Source: DATJGS01 sp035494735
GTDB taxonomy: Bacteria > Eisenbacteria > RBG-16-71-46
Reading direction: 5' to 3'
DNA: 64,000 nucleotides
Assembly (NCBI GenBank): GCA_035494735.1
Contig: DATJGS010000045.1
Location: forward strand, 62,001 to 126,000
The notes below the pieces were generated by a model, which saw only the letters and a list, made by a program, of their open reading frames with translations, had not been told where the DNA came from and searched no databases. Positions within the stretch are counted from its first letter, which is position 1. Each line of letters begins with the position of its first letter. The position numbers were made by a program, and so were the translations under genes. Positions 44,938 through 53,449 of the stretch are shown here, in pieces.

Positions 44938-45012
44938 CCGATCGCCGGACGCGGCCGGGAGGGACCCGGGAAGCGGACCCCGGCGCACGGCACCCGCGAG
45001 GAGACAAGCGCC

Positions 45013-46296
45013 ATGCGGTCCGCGCAGCGCAGCGCCCTCATGTTCACCGCCCTCTGCTTCCTGACCGCCCGTTCCGCCGCGTCCGCCGAGACCGACAGCA
45101 CGGCCGCCGCGCCGCCGGCCGCCTCCGCGCCCGCCGCCGCCGACGTGATGGGTAGGCTCGACGCGCTCACCGAGCAGATGCAGACGCTTCAGTCGGACAC
45201 CGACAAGCTCAAGCGCTTCAAGTTCTCGGGGTACCTGCAGGTGCGCTACGAGAAGAGCGAGGCGTCGAACGACAGCGTGCAGGTCGCGAGCAAGGCGTCC
45301 GCGTACGCGCTCAACACGATCACGCCGGCGAACCAGGATCGCTTCTACATCCGCCGCGGGCGCTTCAAGCTCACGTACGACTCGGGGCCGCTCAGCCAGG
45401 CCTTGCTGTACTTCGACGGCGGCACGGACCGTACGCTGCGCCTGCTCGAGGCGACCGTCACGCTGCTCGACCCGTGGACCGTGCTCCACGCCCACGCGCT
45501 CACCATCGGACAGATGAACGTGCCGTTCGGCTACGAGATCGAGCGCTCGTCCAGCGTGCGCGAGCTGCCCGAGCGCTCCCGCGCCGAGAACGTGCTGTTC
45601 CCCGGCGAGCGCGATCGCGGCGTCAAGCTCGTGGATCACTGGACGCCGAAGCTCGAGACCGTGATCGGCGTGTTCAACGGCGGCGGCATCAATCACCCGA
45701 GCTTTCCGAACACCGACCCGACGCGCGCCAAGGACGTGGTCGGGCGCGTGCGCTGGACGGGCGGCACCGTCGACGCGGGCGCGTCCTACTACGCGGGGCG
45801 CGAGCTGGCGCCGCTCACCGGGCCCGACGTCGCGACCGACAAGACGCGCTTCGGCGCGGACGGCGAGGTGTACTACGCGGCGCCGCGCCTGGGCGGCGGC
45901 TCGCTGAAGGGCGAGTTCTACTCGGGTCACAACCAGAACGCGGACTCGGTGAAGGCATTGGTCGCACCCGGCACGGCGGCGAACGGCGCCACGCTCCTCG
46001 TGGCCGGCGCCGATCCCGCGCATCTCGCGACCGACTTCCGCGGCGCGTACGTGATGTGGGTGCAGAACCTCGGCGAGCCGCTGCAGTTCGCCGCGCGCTG
46101 GGACACCTTCGATCCCAACGTCGACCTCGATCACGACCAGTTCCAGCGCGTGAGCCTCGGGCTCAATTACTTCTACGACGGCAACACGCGTCTGACCGTG
46201 GCCTACGACGCCGTGCGCACCGACAAGCCGGCGGCGAACGGCTACACCGACCCCAAGGACAACCTGTGGACGCTGCAGGTCCAGCACAAGTTCTGA
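45013..46296 (+). CDS. Phosphate-selective porin (OprO/OprP-like)
   Basis: The protein has 427 residues: a signal peptide, a short coiled-coil segment (VMGRLDALTEQMQTLQSDTDKLK), and a porin barrel with FSGYLQVRYE, FYIRRGRFKL and the C-terminal WTLQVQHKF ending in Phe. It matches the OprO/P family of phosphate-selective trimeric porins. GAGGAG precedes the ATG. It is the first gene of an operon with pstSCAB-phoU and provides the outer-membrane step of phosphate uptake. Confidence 0.88.
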   Translation: MRSAQRSALMFTALCFLTARSAASAETDSTAAAPPAASAPAAADVMGRLDALTEQMQTLQSDTDKLKRFKFSGYLQVRYEKSEASNDSVQVASKASAYALNTITPANQDRFYIRRGRFKLTYDSGPLSQALLYFDGGTDRTLRLLEATVTLLDPWTVLHAHALTIGQMNVPFGYEIERSSSVRELPERSRAENVLFPGERDRGVKLVDHWTPKLETVIGVFNGGGINHPSFPNTDPTRAKDVVGRVRWTGGTVDAGASYYAGRELAPLTGPDVATDKTRFGADGEVYYAAPRLGGGSLKGEFYSGHNQNADSVKALVAPGTAANGATLLVAGADPAHLATDFRGAYVMWVQNLGEPLQFAARWDTFDPNVDLDHDQFQRVSLGLNYFYDGNTRLTVAYDAVRTDKPAANGYTDPKDNLWTLQVQHKF

Positions 46297-46310
46297 TCCA
46301 GGAGGATTCC

Positions 46311-47147
46311 ATGTCGCTTCGCTTCCGCCGTTTCGCCCTCGCCGCCGTCGCGCTGGCCGGCGTGGCCGCGCCCGCCGTGGCCGGTCGTGGCATCACCCTC
46401 AAGGGCTCCGACACGATGGTCATCCTGGTCCAGCGCTGGGCCGAGGACTACATGAAGAAGACGCCGGGCCAGGTGCTGCAGGTGACCGGCGGCGGCTCGG
46501 GGATCGGCATCGCCGCACTCATCAACGGCACGACCGACGTATGCATGGCGTCGCGGCCCATGAAGGACGACGAGAAGCTGAAGCTGCGCGACCGCTACCA
46601 GACGATGGGCATCGAGATCCCGGTCGCGAAGGACGGGCTGTCGATCTACCTGAACCAGCAGAATCCGGTCACGACCCTGACGATCGCGCAGCTGCGCGAC
46701 ATCTACACGGGCGCGGTGACGAACTGGAAGCAGGTCGGCGGCAACGACGCGCCGATCCTGCTGTACGGACGCGAGAACAGCTCGGGCACGTACACGTACT
46801 TCAAGGACAACGTGCTCATGGGCCGCGACTACTCGTCGCGCTGCCAGACGCTGCCCGGCACGGCCGCCGTCGTGAACGCGGTGTCGAAGGACGCGAACGG
46901 CATCGGCTACGGCGGCGCCGCGTACGCGAGCGGCGTGCGCGACTGCGCGGTCAAGAAGGACGGCGCGAGCGCCGGCGTGCTGCCTTCCGAGAAGACGGTG
47001 CGCGACGGCTCGTATCCGATCGCGCGCAACCTGTTCCTGTACACGCGCACGCGACCGGCCGGCGACGTGAAGAAGTTCGTGGACTGGGTGCTGTCGCCGG
47101 AAGGACAGACCCTGGTCACGCAGGTCGGCTACTTCCCGGTCCGCTGA
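46311..47147 (+). CDS. pstS: Phosphate ABC transporter substrate-binding protein
   Basis: The protein has 278 residues with a signal peptide ending VAGRG. The phosphate-binding segments GSDTM and VTGGGSGIGIAALINGTTD are present, as is GRENSSGTY. It binds phosphate in the periplasm and delivers it to PstCA. Four clear features support it: family motifs, signal peptide, AGGAGG before the ATG, and operon position. Confidence 0.95.
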   Translation: MSLRFRRFALAAVALAGVAAPAVAGRGITLKGSDTMVILVQRWAEDYMKKTPGQVLQVTGGGSGIGIAALINGTTDVCMASRPMKDDEKLKLRDRYQTMGIEIPVAKDGLSIYLNQQNPVTTLTIAQLRDIYTGAVTNWKQVGGNDAPILLYGRENSSGTYTYFKDNVLMGRDYSSRCQTLPGTAAVVNAVSKDANGIGYGGAAYASGVRDCAVKKDGASAGVLPSEKTVRDGSYPIARNLFLYTRTRPAGDVKKFVDWVLSPEGQTLVTQVGYFPVR

Positions 47148-47151
47148 CGCG

Positions 47152-48135
47152 ATGAGCGCGGCCGGCGTCCCGTCCGTCGCGTCGCGAGACGCGCGCGACC
47201 GTCCAGCGCTCCGGCCTTCGCCGGGGCGGCAACTGGTCCGGCGCTGGCGCGAGCGCGGCATCGAGGCCGTGCTCGGCATCGCCGCGGCCGGCGCGGTCGC
47301 CGGGCTGCTGCTCATCCTGGTGTTCGTGTTCCGCGAGGCGTTGCCCGTGCTGTTCGATCCCAAGGTGCGCGGCGAAGCCGGCCTGCGCGCGTTCCTGTCG
47401 ACGCCGGTGTGGCAGCCGGTCGGCGACGTCCCCAAGTACGGCATCGCGCCGCTCCTGGGCGGCACGTTCAAGGTCGTGGTCGTGGCGATGCTGTTCGCGA
47501 CGCCGCTCGCCGTGCTCGCCGCGCTGTTCGCGAGCGAGTTCGCGACGCCGCGCGCGCGGGAGACGCTGAAGCCGGCCATCGAGATGCTCGCCGGCATCCC
47601 CTCCGTCGTGCTCGGTTTCTTCGCGCTCATGGTGCAGGCCTCGTGGCTGCAGGCGCTCACCGGCTCCTCGATGCGCCTGAACGCGCTGAACGCCGGGATC
47701 GCGCTCGGGCTCGGCGTCATCCCGGTGATCTTCACGGTGTGCGAGGACGCGATGCGGGCGGTGCCGCGCTCCTACCGCGAGGCGTCGCTCGCGCTCGGCG
47801 CGTCGCGCGCGCAGACCGCGTGGCACGTGACGCTGCCCGCGGCCGGCGCGGGCGTGTCGGCCGGCGTGCTGCTCGGCCTGGCGCGCGCGGTGGGGGAGAC
47901 GATGATCGTGCTCATGGCCTCGGGCAACGCGGCGATCGTGTCGGGCAGCGTGTTCGACTCGGCGCGCACGCTGTCGGCCAGCATCGCCGCCGAGCTCGCC
48001 GAGGTCGTGGTCGGCAGCCCGCACTGGGCCGCGCTGTTCTTCCTCGGCGCGCTGCTGTTCACGGTCACGTTCACGCTCAACGTGATCGCCGGCGCGTTCG
48101 TCGGCCGGCTGCGCAAGCGCCTGGCGGGCGGATGA
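47152..48135 (+). CDS. pstC: Phosphate ABC transporter permease PstC
   Basis: The protein has 327 residues with six membrane helices. The permease loop EASLALGASRAQTAWHVTLPAA contacts PstB, and LARAVGETMIVLMASGN is typical of PstC. It follows pstS by four bases. Its stop overlaps the pstA ATG (ATGA). Confidence 0.94.
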   Translation: MSAAGVPSVASRDARDRPALRPSPGRQLVRRWRERGIEAVLGIAAAGAVAGLLLILVFVFREALPVLFDPKVRGEAGLRAFLSTPVWQPVGDVPKYGIAPLLGGTFKVVVVAMLFATPLAVLAALFASEFATPRARETLKPAIEMLAGIPSVVLGFFALMVQASWLQALTGSSMRLNALNAGIALGLGVIPVIFTVCEDAMRAVPRSYREASLALGASRAQTAWHVTLPAAGAGVSAGVLLGLARAVGETMIVLMASGNAAIVSGSVFDSARTLSASIAAELAEVVVGSPHWAALFFLGALLFTVTFTLNVIAGAFVGRLRKRLAGG

Positions 48136-49082
48136 GCGCGACGCTCGCCTCGGGCGCGGCCAGCGCCCCGATCGAACGGGCCGCGCGCTCGCACGTCGCG
48201 GACCGCGGGTTCACCGTGCTGACCGGCGTGTGCGCGCTGCTCATCGTGGCGATGGTCGCGGTGCTGCTCGGCGACGTCGTGTGGTTCGGCGCGCCGAGCG
48301 TCACGTGGGAGTTCCTGAGCACGGCGCCGCGCCTCGGCATGACTGCGGGCGGCATCTTCCCGGCGCTGTTCGGCACGGCCGCGCTCGTCGTGCTCATGGT
48401 CGTGGCGCTCGTGCCGTTCGGTGTGGCCGCCGCGGTGTACCTGAACGAATACGCGCGGCCCGACGCCGCGTTCACGAAGGCCGTGCGCTTCTCGGTGAAC
48501 AACCTGGCCGGCGTGCCGAGCATCGTTTACGGCCTGTTCGGGCTCGGGTTCTTCGTGCAGTTCGTGGGCCGCTCGCTCGATCGCGGCCTCGGGCTCGACG
48601 TCACGTGGGGCCAGCCCGCGCTCATCTGGGCCGCGCTCACGCTCGCGCTCCTGAACCTGCCCGTCGTCATCGTGACGACCGAGGAGGCGCTGCGCGCCGT
48701 GCCCGGCGAGATGCGCGAGGCCTCGCTCGCCCTGGGCGCGACGCGCTGGCAGACCGTGCGGCACGTGCTGCTGCCCCAGGCCATGCCCGGCGTCCTGACC
48801 GGCGCGATCCTGTCCATCGCGCGCGGCGCGGGCGAAGTGGCGCCGATCCTGTTCACGGGCGCCGCGTACTTCCTGCCGTACCTTCCGCATTCGCCGGCCG
48901 ACCAGTTCATGGAGCTCGGCTATCATGTGTTCGTGCTCGCCACGCAGTCGCCGGACGTCGAGGCCACGCGGCCGCTGCTGTACGGCACCGTGCTCGTGCT
49001 GCTGCTGCTGACGTTCTCGCTGAATCTGGCGGCCATCCTGCTGCGCGCGCGATTGCGCGCGCGGCTCTCCGGAAGGAGCTGA
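48132..49082 (+). CDS. pstA: Phosphate ABC transporter permease PstA
   Basis: The protein has 316 residues with six membrane helices, VPSIVYGLFGLGFFV and the EAA-type loop REASLALGATRWQTVRHVLLPQA. SIARGAGEVAPILFTGAAYFLP is the PstA signature region. It pairs with PstC to form the inner-membrane channel. Start and stop are coupled to its neighbours. Confidence 0.94.
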   Translation: MSATLASGAASAPIERAARSHVADRGFTVLTGVCALLIVAMVAVLLGDVVWFGAPSVTWEFLSTAPRLGMTAGGIFPALFGTAALVVLMVVALVPFGVAAAVYLNEYARPDAAFTKAVRFSVNNLAGVPSIVYGLFGLGFFVQFVGRSLDRGLGLDVTWGQPALIWAALTLALLNLPVVIVTTEEALRAVPGEMREASLALGATRWQTVRHVLLPQAMPGVLTGAILSIARGAGEVAPILFTGAAYFLPYLPHSPADQFMELGYHVFVLATQSPDVEATRPLLYGTVLVLLLLTFSLNLAAILLRARLRARLSGRS

Positions 49083-49083
49083 C

Positions 49084-49989
49084 GTGCCCCGCCTCGCACG
49101 GCTTCATCCCGCGGCGCCGCCGGTCGGTCCGTCCGCTCCGGCCGCGTCGGCCGCGTCGGGCATCGGGCGGCCGTCTCCGCCCGTCGCGCGTCCCGAGCCG
49201 GGCGCGGCGTCGGCCCCGCCGCGCGGCGCGGACGAGACGCCGGCGCTCGCGACCGACGATCTGCGCCTGAGCTACGGCGCGCACGTCGCGCTCAAGGGCG
49301 TGACGCTGGCCGCGCCGCCCCGCACCGTGACCGCGATCATCGGACCGTCCGGGTGCGGCAAGAGTTCGCTGCTGCGTTCGTTCAACCGCATGAACGATCT
49401 CGTGCCGGGCGCGCGCTCGACGGGTCGTGTGCGCATCGGCGATCTCGACGTGCTCGATCCGCGCACCGACGTCGTCGAGCTGCGCCGGCGCGTCGGCATG
49501 GTGTTCCAGCGGCCGAATCCGTTTCCGAAGACGGTGTTCGAGAACGTCGCGTTCGGCCTGCGCATGCTCGGGCTGAAGAGCGCGACCGAGCTCGAGTGGC
49601 GCGTCGAGGACAGCCTGAGCCGCGCCGCGCTGTGGAACGAGGTGCGCGACCGGCTGCACGAATCCGCGCTGCGCCTGTCGGGCGGCCAGCAGCAGCGCCT
49701 GTGCATCGCCCGCTGCCTCGCCGTCGAGCCCGACGTCATCCTGATGGACGAGCCGGCTTCGGCGCTCGACCCTTCCGCCACGGCGCGCGTCGAGGAGCTG
49801 ATCATCGAGCTCAAGGCGCGCTACACGCTGCTCGTCGTGACCCACAACATGCAGCAGGCCGCGCGCATCTCGGATCGCACCGCGTTCATGCTCGAGGGCG
49901 AACTGGTCGAACTGGACGACACGCGGCGCCTGTTCACGAGCCCGCGCCACCGTCTCACCGAGGACTACATCACCGGGCGGTTCGGCTAG
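49084..49989 (+). CDS. pstB: Phosphate ABC transporter ATPase
   Basis: The protein has 301 residues. Walker A GPSGCGKSS, signature LSGGQQQR, Walker B VILMDEPASALDP and the PstB phrase MVFQRPNPFPKTVFENVAFG are present. The GTG start has AAGGAG upstream. An Ala/Pro-rich extension of about 57 residues precedes the ATPase domain, which is unusual, and no better internal start is visible. Confidence 0.95.
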   Translation: MPRLARLHPAAPPVGPSAPAASAASGIGRPSPPVARPEPGAASAPPRGADETPALATDDLRLSYGAHVALKGVTLAAPPRTVTAIIGPSGCGKSSLLRSFNRMNDLVPGARSTGRVRIGDLDVLDPRTDVVELRRRVGMVFQRPNPFPKTVFENVAFGLRMLGLKSATELEWRVEDSLSRAALWNEVRDRLHESALRLSGGQQQRLCIARCLAVEPDVILMDEPASALDPSATARVEELIIELKARYTLLVVTHNMQQAARISDRTAFMLEGELVELDDTRRLFTSPRHRLTEDYITGRFG

Positions 49990-50023
49990 AACCGCCCGCA
50001 TCGTCGACCCGAGGATCGTTTCC

Positions 50024-50725
50024 GTGGACCGTCACTTCGTGCACGAGATCGACGCGCTCAAGGCGCAGCTGCTGCTGATGGGCGGCCGCGCCGAGACCAT
50101 CGTCCAGAAGTCCATCGAATCGTTGCGCCGCCGCGACCCCGCGCTGGCCCGCGAAGTGCTCGCGGACGATCGCGAGCTCGATCAGCAGGAGATCGACATC
50201 GAGGCGCGCTGCGTGAGCCTGCTCGCGCTGCAGCAGCCGCTCGCCTCCGATCTGCGCTTCGTGACGGCGGCGCTCAAGATATCGAACGACCTGGAGCGCG
50301 TCGGCGATCACGCCGTGAACATCGCCCAGAGCGCGCTCCGCCTGTCCGCCGAGCCGCAGCTGAAGCCCCTCGTCGACATCCCGCGCATGACCGACCTCGC
50401 GGCCGGCATGCTGCGCGAGGCGCTGGACGCGTTCGTGGAGCGTGACGCCGAGACCGCGCGGCGCCTGGTGCGTCGCGACGACGAGGTCGACGAGTTGAAC
50501 CGGCAGATGTTCCGCGAGCTCGTGAGCTTCATGATCGAGGACCCGCACACCATCACGCGCGCCATGGAGCTGATCCTGGTGGCGCGCAATCTCGAGCGCG
50601 TCGCCGACCTGGCCACGAACGTGGCCGAGGAGGTCGTGTTCATCGCCGAAGCGCGCATCATCAAGCACCACGCCGAGACGCTGGCCGGGGACGCACCCGG
50701 GCCGGACGAGTTCAGCCGCTCGTAG
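50024..50725 (+). CDS. phoU: Phosphate signalling protein PhoU
   Basis: The protein has 233 residues with two PhoU three-helix repeats; ALKISNDLERVGDHAVNIA and ARNLERVADLATNVAEEVVF are the metal-binding motifs. PhoU couples Pst occupancy to PhoR and dampens phosphate import. The GTG follows GAGGA. It is the last gene of the porin-pst operon. Confidence 0.95.
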   Translation: MDRHFVHEIDALKAQLLLMGGRAETIVQKSIESLRRRDPALAREVLADDRELDQQEIDIEARCVSLLALQQPLASDLRFVTAALKISNDLERVGDHAVNIAQSALRLSAEPQLKPLVDIPRMTDLAAGMLREALDAFVERDAETARRLVRRDDEVDELNRQMFRELVSFMIEDPHTITRAMELILVARNLERVADLATNVAEEVVFIAEARIIKHHAETLAGDAPGPDEFSRS

Positions 50726-50756
50726 CAGGGGGCCGCGCCACGGCGCGGCAGGTGCG

Positions 50757-50778
50757 GCGCCCGCGCGCTGGCGGGCGC
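50757..50778. terminator. Hairpin between phoU and convergent arfB-like gene
   Basis: GCGCCCGC (50757-50764) pairs with GCGGGCGC (50771-50778). It abuts the stop of the minus-strand gene. No T-tract is present, so it is a weak or factor-dependent terminator at best. Confidence 0.35.
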
Positions 50779-51135
50779 TCAGTCCTCGTCGCGGGCGGCG
50801 CGCGCGCGCTTGCGCTCGGAGGCCACGCGCTTGGCCTTGAGCCGCGACTCGACCGCGCCGCGGGAAGGTCGCGTGGCGCGCCGCGGCTTCGGCACGCGGG
50901 CGCGGCGCTGCAGCTCCGCCCACACCCGCAGCAGCGCGGTCTCGCGGTTGCGCGCCTGCGAGCGGCTCTCGGTGGCGATGCGCACGATCCCGCTCGGCCG
51001 GTGACGCACGCGGACGCTGGATTCGGTCTTGTTCTTCTTCTGTCCGCCCGGACCCGAGGACTTGTACGGCTCGACATCGCACGCGCGCAGCAGCGCGCGC
51101 CATTCGTCCTCGGTTGGGGCTCGCGAAACGCTCAT
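50779..51135 (-). CDS. arfB: ArfB/YaeJ-like peptidyl-tRNA hydrolase
   Basis: The protein has 118 residues: an RF-1 catalytic domain with the GGQ motif in SSGPGGQKKNKTES, then a basic C-terminal tail (SRLKAKRVASERKRARAARDED). Such proteins enter the A site of stalled ribosomes and hydrolyse the peptidyl-tRNA without a stop codon. No codon-recognition domain is present. The ATG lacks a strong ribosome binding site. Confidence 0.88.
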   Translation of the reverse strand: MSVSRAPTEDEWRALLRACDVEPYKSSGPGGQKKNKTESSVRVRHRPSGIVRIATESRSQARNRETALLRVWAELQRRARVPKPRRATRPSRGAVESRLKAKRVASERKRARAARDED

Positions 51136-51241
51136 GCGCGGCAGCCTAGCATCGCGCCGCGCGTGCGGTGCAGCGGCCCGCGCCAGCCCGGCGCCACGGC
51201 GTCGGCGCCGCGGACATCGCGCCGCGTCCGCCCGCCGCGCT

Positions 51242-51763
51242 CTAGTGGTAGCGGAGCTTGAGCTGGCCCCAGGTCTGGCTGACGGTCGGCGTCGGCGAAT
51301 CGGGGGCGACGCCGACGGCGGCGCCGAGCGCGCTCAGCCACTGCGTCGACGCGCTTCCCCCCGACGTCACCGGGCACGTCGCGTCCACGACGACGAACGT
51401 GTCGTGGTTGACGTCGCTGCTGCCGTCCGAGCCGAGCGCGCGCACGGTGAGCGCGTACGACCCGAGCGGCATGCCGGCGGGAACCGGCAGATCGGTCTCG
51501 CGGCCCCGCGCCTGTCCCGGCAGCAGGCGCGTGCGCGCCAGCAGCGTGCCGAGCGGGATGCTGTCGCGAAACACCAGCGACAGCGTCACGCGGACGTCCA
51601 GCGTGTCCCGGCCGTCGTTCCACAACGCGGACGACAGGTGTGCGGCCGAACACGTGGCGAGCGTGTCGGGCGAAAGCAGCACGCGGACGTGCACGGCGGC
51701 CTGGGAGCGCGCAGGGAACGTGACGGCGGCGGCGAGCAACAGGCAGGCGGCGAAGCGACGCAT
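51242..51763 (-). CDS. Secreted protein with C-terminal TWG motif
   Basis: The protein has 173 residues with a signal peptide ending RSQAA. One beta-sandwich-like domain follows (residues about 25-128), resembling CARDB-type folds (LSSALWNDGRDTLDVRVTLSLV). A linker leads to the C-terminus QTWGQLKLRYH. The same kind of ending (STWGRIKTLYR) occurs in the cupredoxin protein at 57220-58164. AAGGA precedes the ATG. The function is unknown. Confidence 0.6.
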   Translation of the reverse strand: MRRFAACLLLAAAVTFPARSQAAVHVRVLLSPDTLATCSAAHLSSALWNDGRDTLDVRVTLSLVFRDSIPLGTLLARTRLLPGQARGRETDLPVPAGMPLGSYALTVRALGSDGSSDVNHDTFVVVDATCPVTSGGSASTQWLSALGAAVGVAPDSPTPTVSQTWGQLKLRYH

Positions 51764-51930
51764 GACGGGAGTCCTTGCGGGAGGCGGGCTCGGAACGGCG
51801 CGGCCGAACGCGAGGGCAAAATCCTACCACGTCGCCCGGCGCACGGGGCAGCGCGTCGACCGTGCGGCGCGCACCTCGCGCGGCACCGTCCGCGCCCGGA
51901 ACGCGGCACCGCGCGCCGGCCGCCCCGTTC

Positions 51931-51959
51931 TTGAAACGGGAGGGAGCGGCACCTAGACT
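51931..51959 (+). promoter_or_regulatory. Promoter of the M16 peptidase operon
   Basis: TTGAAA (51931-51936) and TAGACT (51954-51959) are 17 bases apart. The predicted start is about 38 bases before the ATG of the first M16 gene. Confidence 0.6.
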
Positions 51960-52003
51960 GCCGCGTCTCCCGACCCAGGCTCCACACGAGGCTCCGCCCG
52001 CCC

Positions 52004-53449
52004 ATGTCCGTCCCCAGCTCCCACGCCGCAAAGGTCGGCGCCGCCAGCGCCGCGACGGCGCGGCTCACGATCCTGGCGGCGGCCCTGGCGGCGCTCGCCT
52101 CGGTCGCTCCGGCCCGCGCCGCGCGCCGGCCGGTCGCGGCGCCGGTCGCTCCGGCCGCGGTGCCCTCGGCGGTGACGCCCGAGCGGCTCAAGGTCGAACG
52201 CGCCACGCTGCCGAACGGGCTGACCGTGCTGCTGCACGAGGACCACAGCGTGCCGACGGTGGCGTTCTGGCAGTGGTACCGCGTCGGCTCGCGCGACGAG
52301 CGGCCCGGCATCACCGGCATCTCGCACTTCTTCGAGCACATGATGTTCAACGGATCGAAGAACGTTCCGCCCAAGGCCTACGACAAGATCCTCGAGTCGA
52401 ACGGCGGATACTCGAACGCGTTCACCGACGTCGACATGACCGCGTACTACGAGGAGATCGCGTCCGACCGCCTCGGCGTCGTGCTGCGACTCGATGCCGA
52501 TCGCATGGCCGCGCTGTCGCTGTTGCCCGAGCAGTTGAAGAGCGAGATCGACGTCGTGAAGGAGGAGCGGCGTTTCCGCATCGACGACGACATCCACGGA
52601 CTCCTCGACGAGCAGTTGTGGGCCGCGGCGTTCGTCGCCTCGCCGGTCCACTGGCCGGTGCTCGGCTGGATGGGCGATCTGGATCGCATCTCGCGCGACG
52701 ACATGGTCGAGTACTTCCGTATCCACTACGCGCCCGATAACTGCATCCTCGCGCTGGTCGGCGACTTCGATTCGCGCGCGGCGCTCGACAGCATCCGCGC
52801 CGCGTTCGGCGCCATCCCGCGACAACCGCCGCCGCCCGCGCCGCCCATCGCCGAGCCCGAGCAGGACGGCGAGCGCCGCGTCGACGTGCGGCACGCGGCC
52901 GAGAACGTCACGTTCCTCGTCGGCTACAAGGCACCGGCGGCGGCGAGCCCCGACGCGCCGGTGATCGACGTGCTGCGTTCGATTCTCGCGGACGGGGAAT
53001 CCTCGCGCCTGCATCAGGCGCTCGTGTATGAATCGCAGATCGCGCTCGACGTGTCGTGCACGTTCGCGTCGCGGCTCGATCCGACGCTCGTCGAGTTCTC
53101 CGTCGAGATGAAGCAGGACCACGGCGCCACCGAGGGGCTGGCGGCGCTCGACTCGGTGCTGGCCCGCCTCGCCGCCGACGGCCCGAGCGAGCGCGAGCTG
53201 ACGAAGGCGCGCAATCAGCTGGAGGCCTCGTTCGTACGCGCGCTCGAGACGAACAACGGCGTCGGCCAGGAGCTGGCGTTCTACGAGCACGTGTTCGGCG
53301 ACTATCGCGCGATGTTCACGGCCCTCGAGCGCGATCGCGCGGTGAGCGCGGCCGATTGCCGGCGCGTCGCGAAGACGCTGTTCGACGCGCGGCGCCGCAC
53401 CGTCGCCGTGCTCGTGCCGGAGCCAGCGGACGCGGAGCATCGCCCATGA
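52004..53449 (+). CDS. M16-family zinc peptidase, catalytic subunit
   Basis: The protein has 481 residues with a signal peptide and the inverted zinc motif HFFEH (His108, Glu111, His112); the third ligand is expected among the later acidic residues near YEEIASDR. Both M16 half-domains are present (residues about 60-250 and 280-470). It would cleave peptides in the periplasm together with the non-catalytic partner encoded immediately downstream, whose ATG overlaps its stop. Confidence 0.92.
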   Translation: MSVPSSHAAKVGAASAATARLTILAAALAALASVAPARAARRPVAAPVAPAAVPSAVTPERLKVERATLPNGLTVLLHEDHSVPTVAFWQWYRVGSRDERPGITGISHFFEHMMFNGSKNVPPKAYDKILESNGGYSNAFTDVDMTAYYEEIASDRLGVVLRLDADRMAALSLLPEQLKSEIDVVKEERRFRIDDDIHGLLDEQLWAAAFVASPVHWPVLGWMGDLDRISRDDMVEYFRIHYAPDNCILALVGDFDSRAALDSIRAAFGAIPRQPPPPAPPIAEPEQDGERRVDVRHAAENVTFLVGYKAPAAASPDAPVIDVLRSILADGESSRLHQALVYESQIALDVSCTFASRLDPTLVEFSVEMKQDHGATEGLAALDSVLARLAADGPSERELTKARNQLEASFVRALETNNGVGQELAFYEHVFGDYRAMFTALERDRAVSAADCRRVAKTLFDARRRTVAVLVPEPADAEHRP

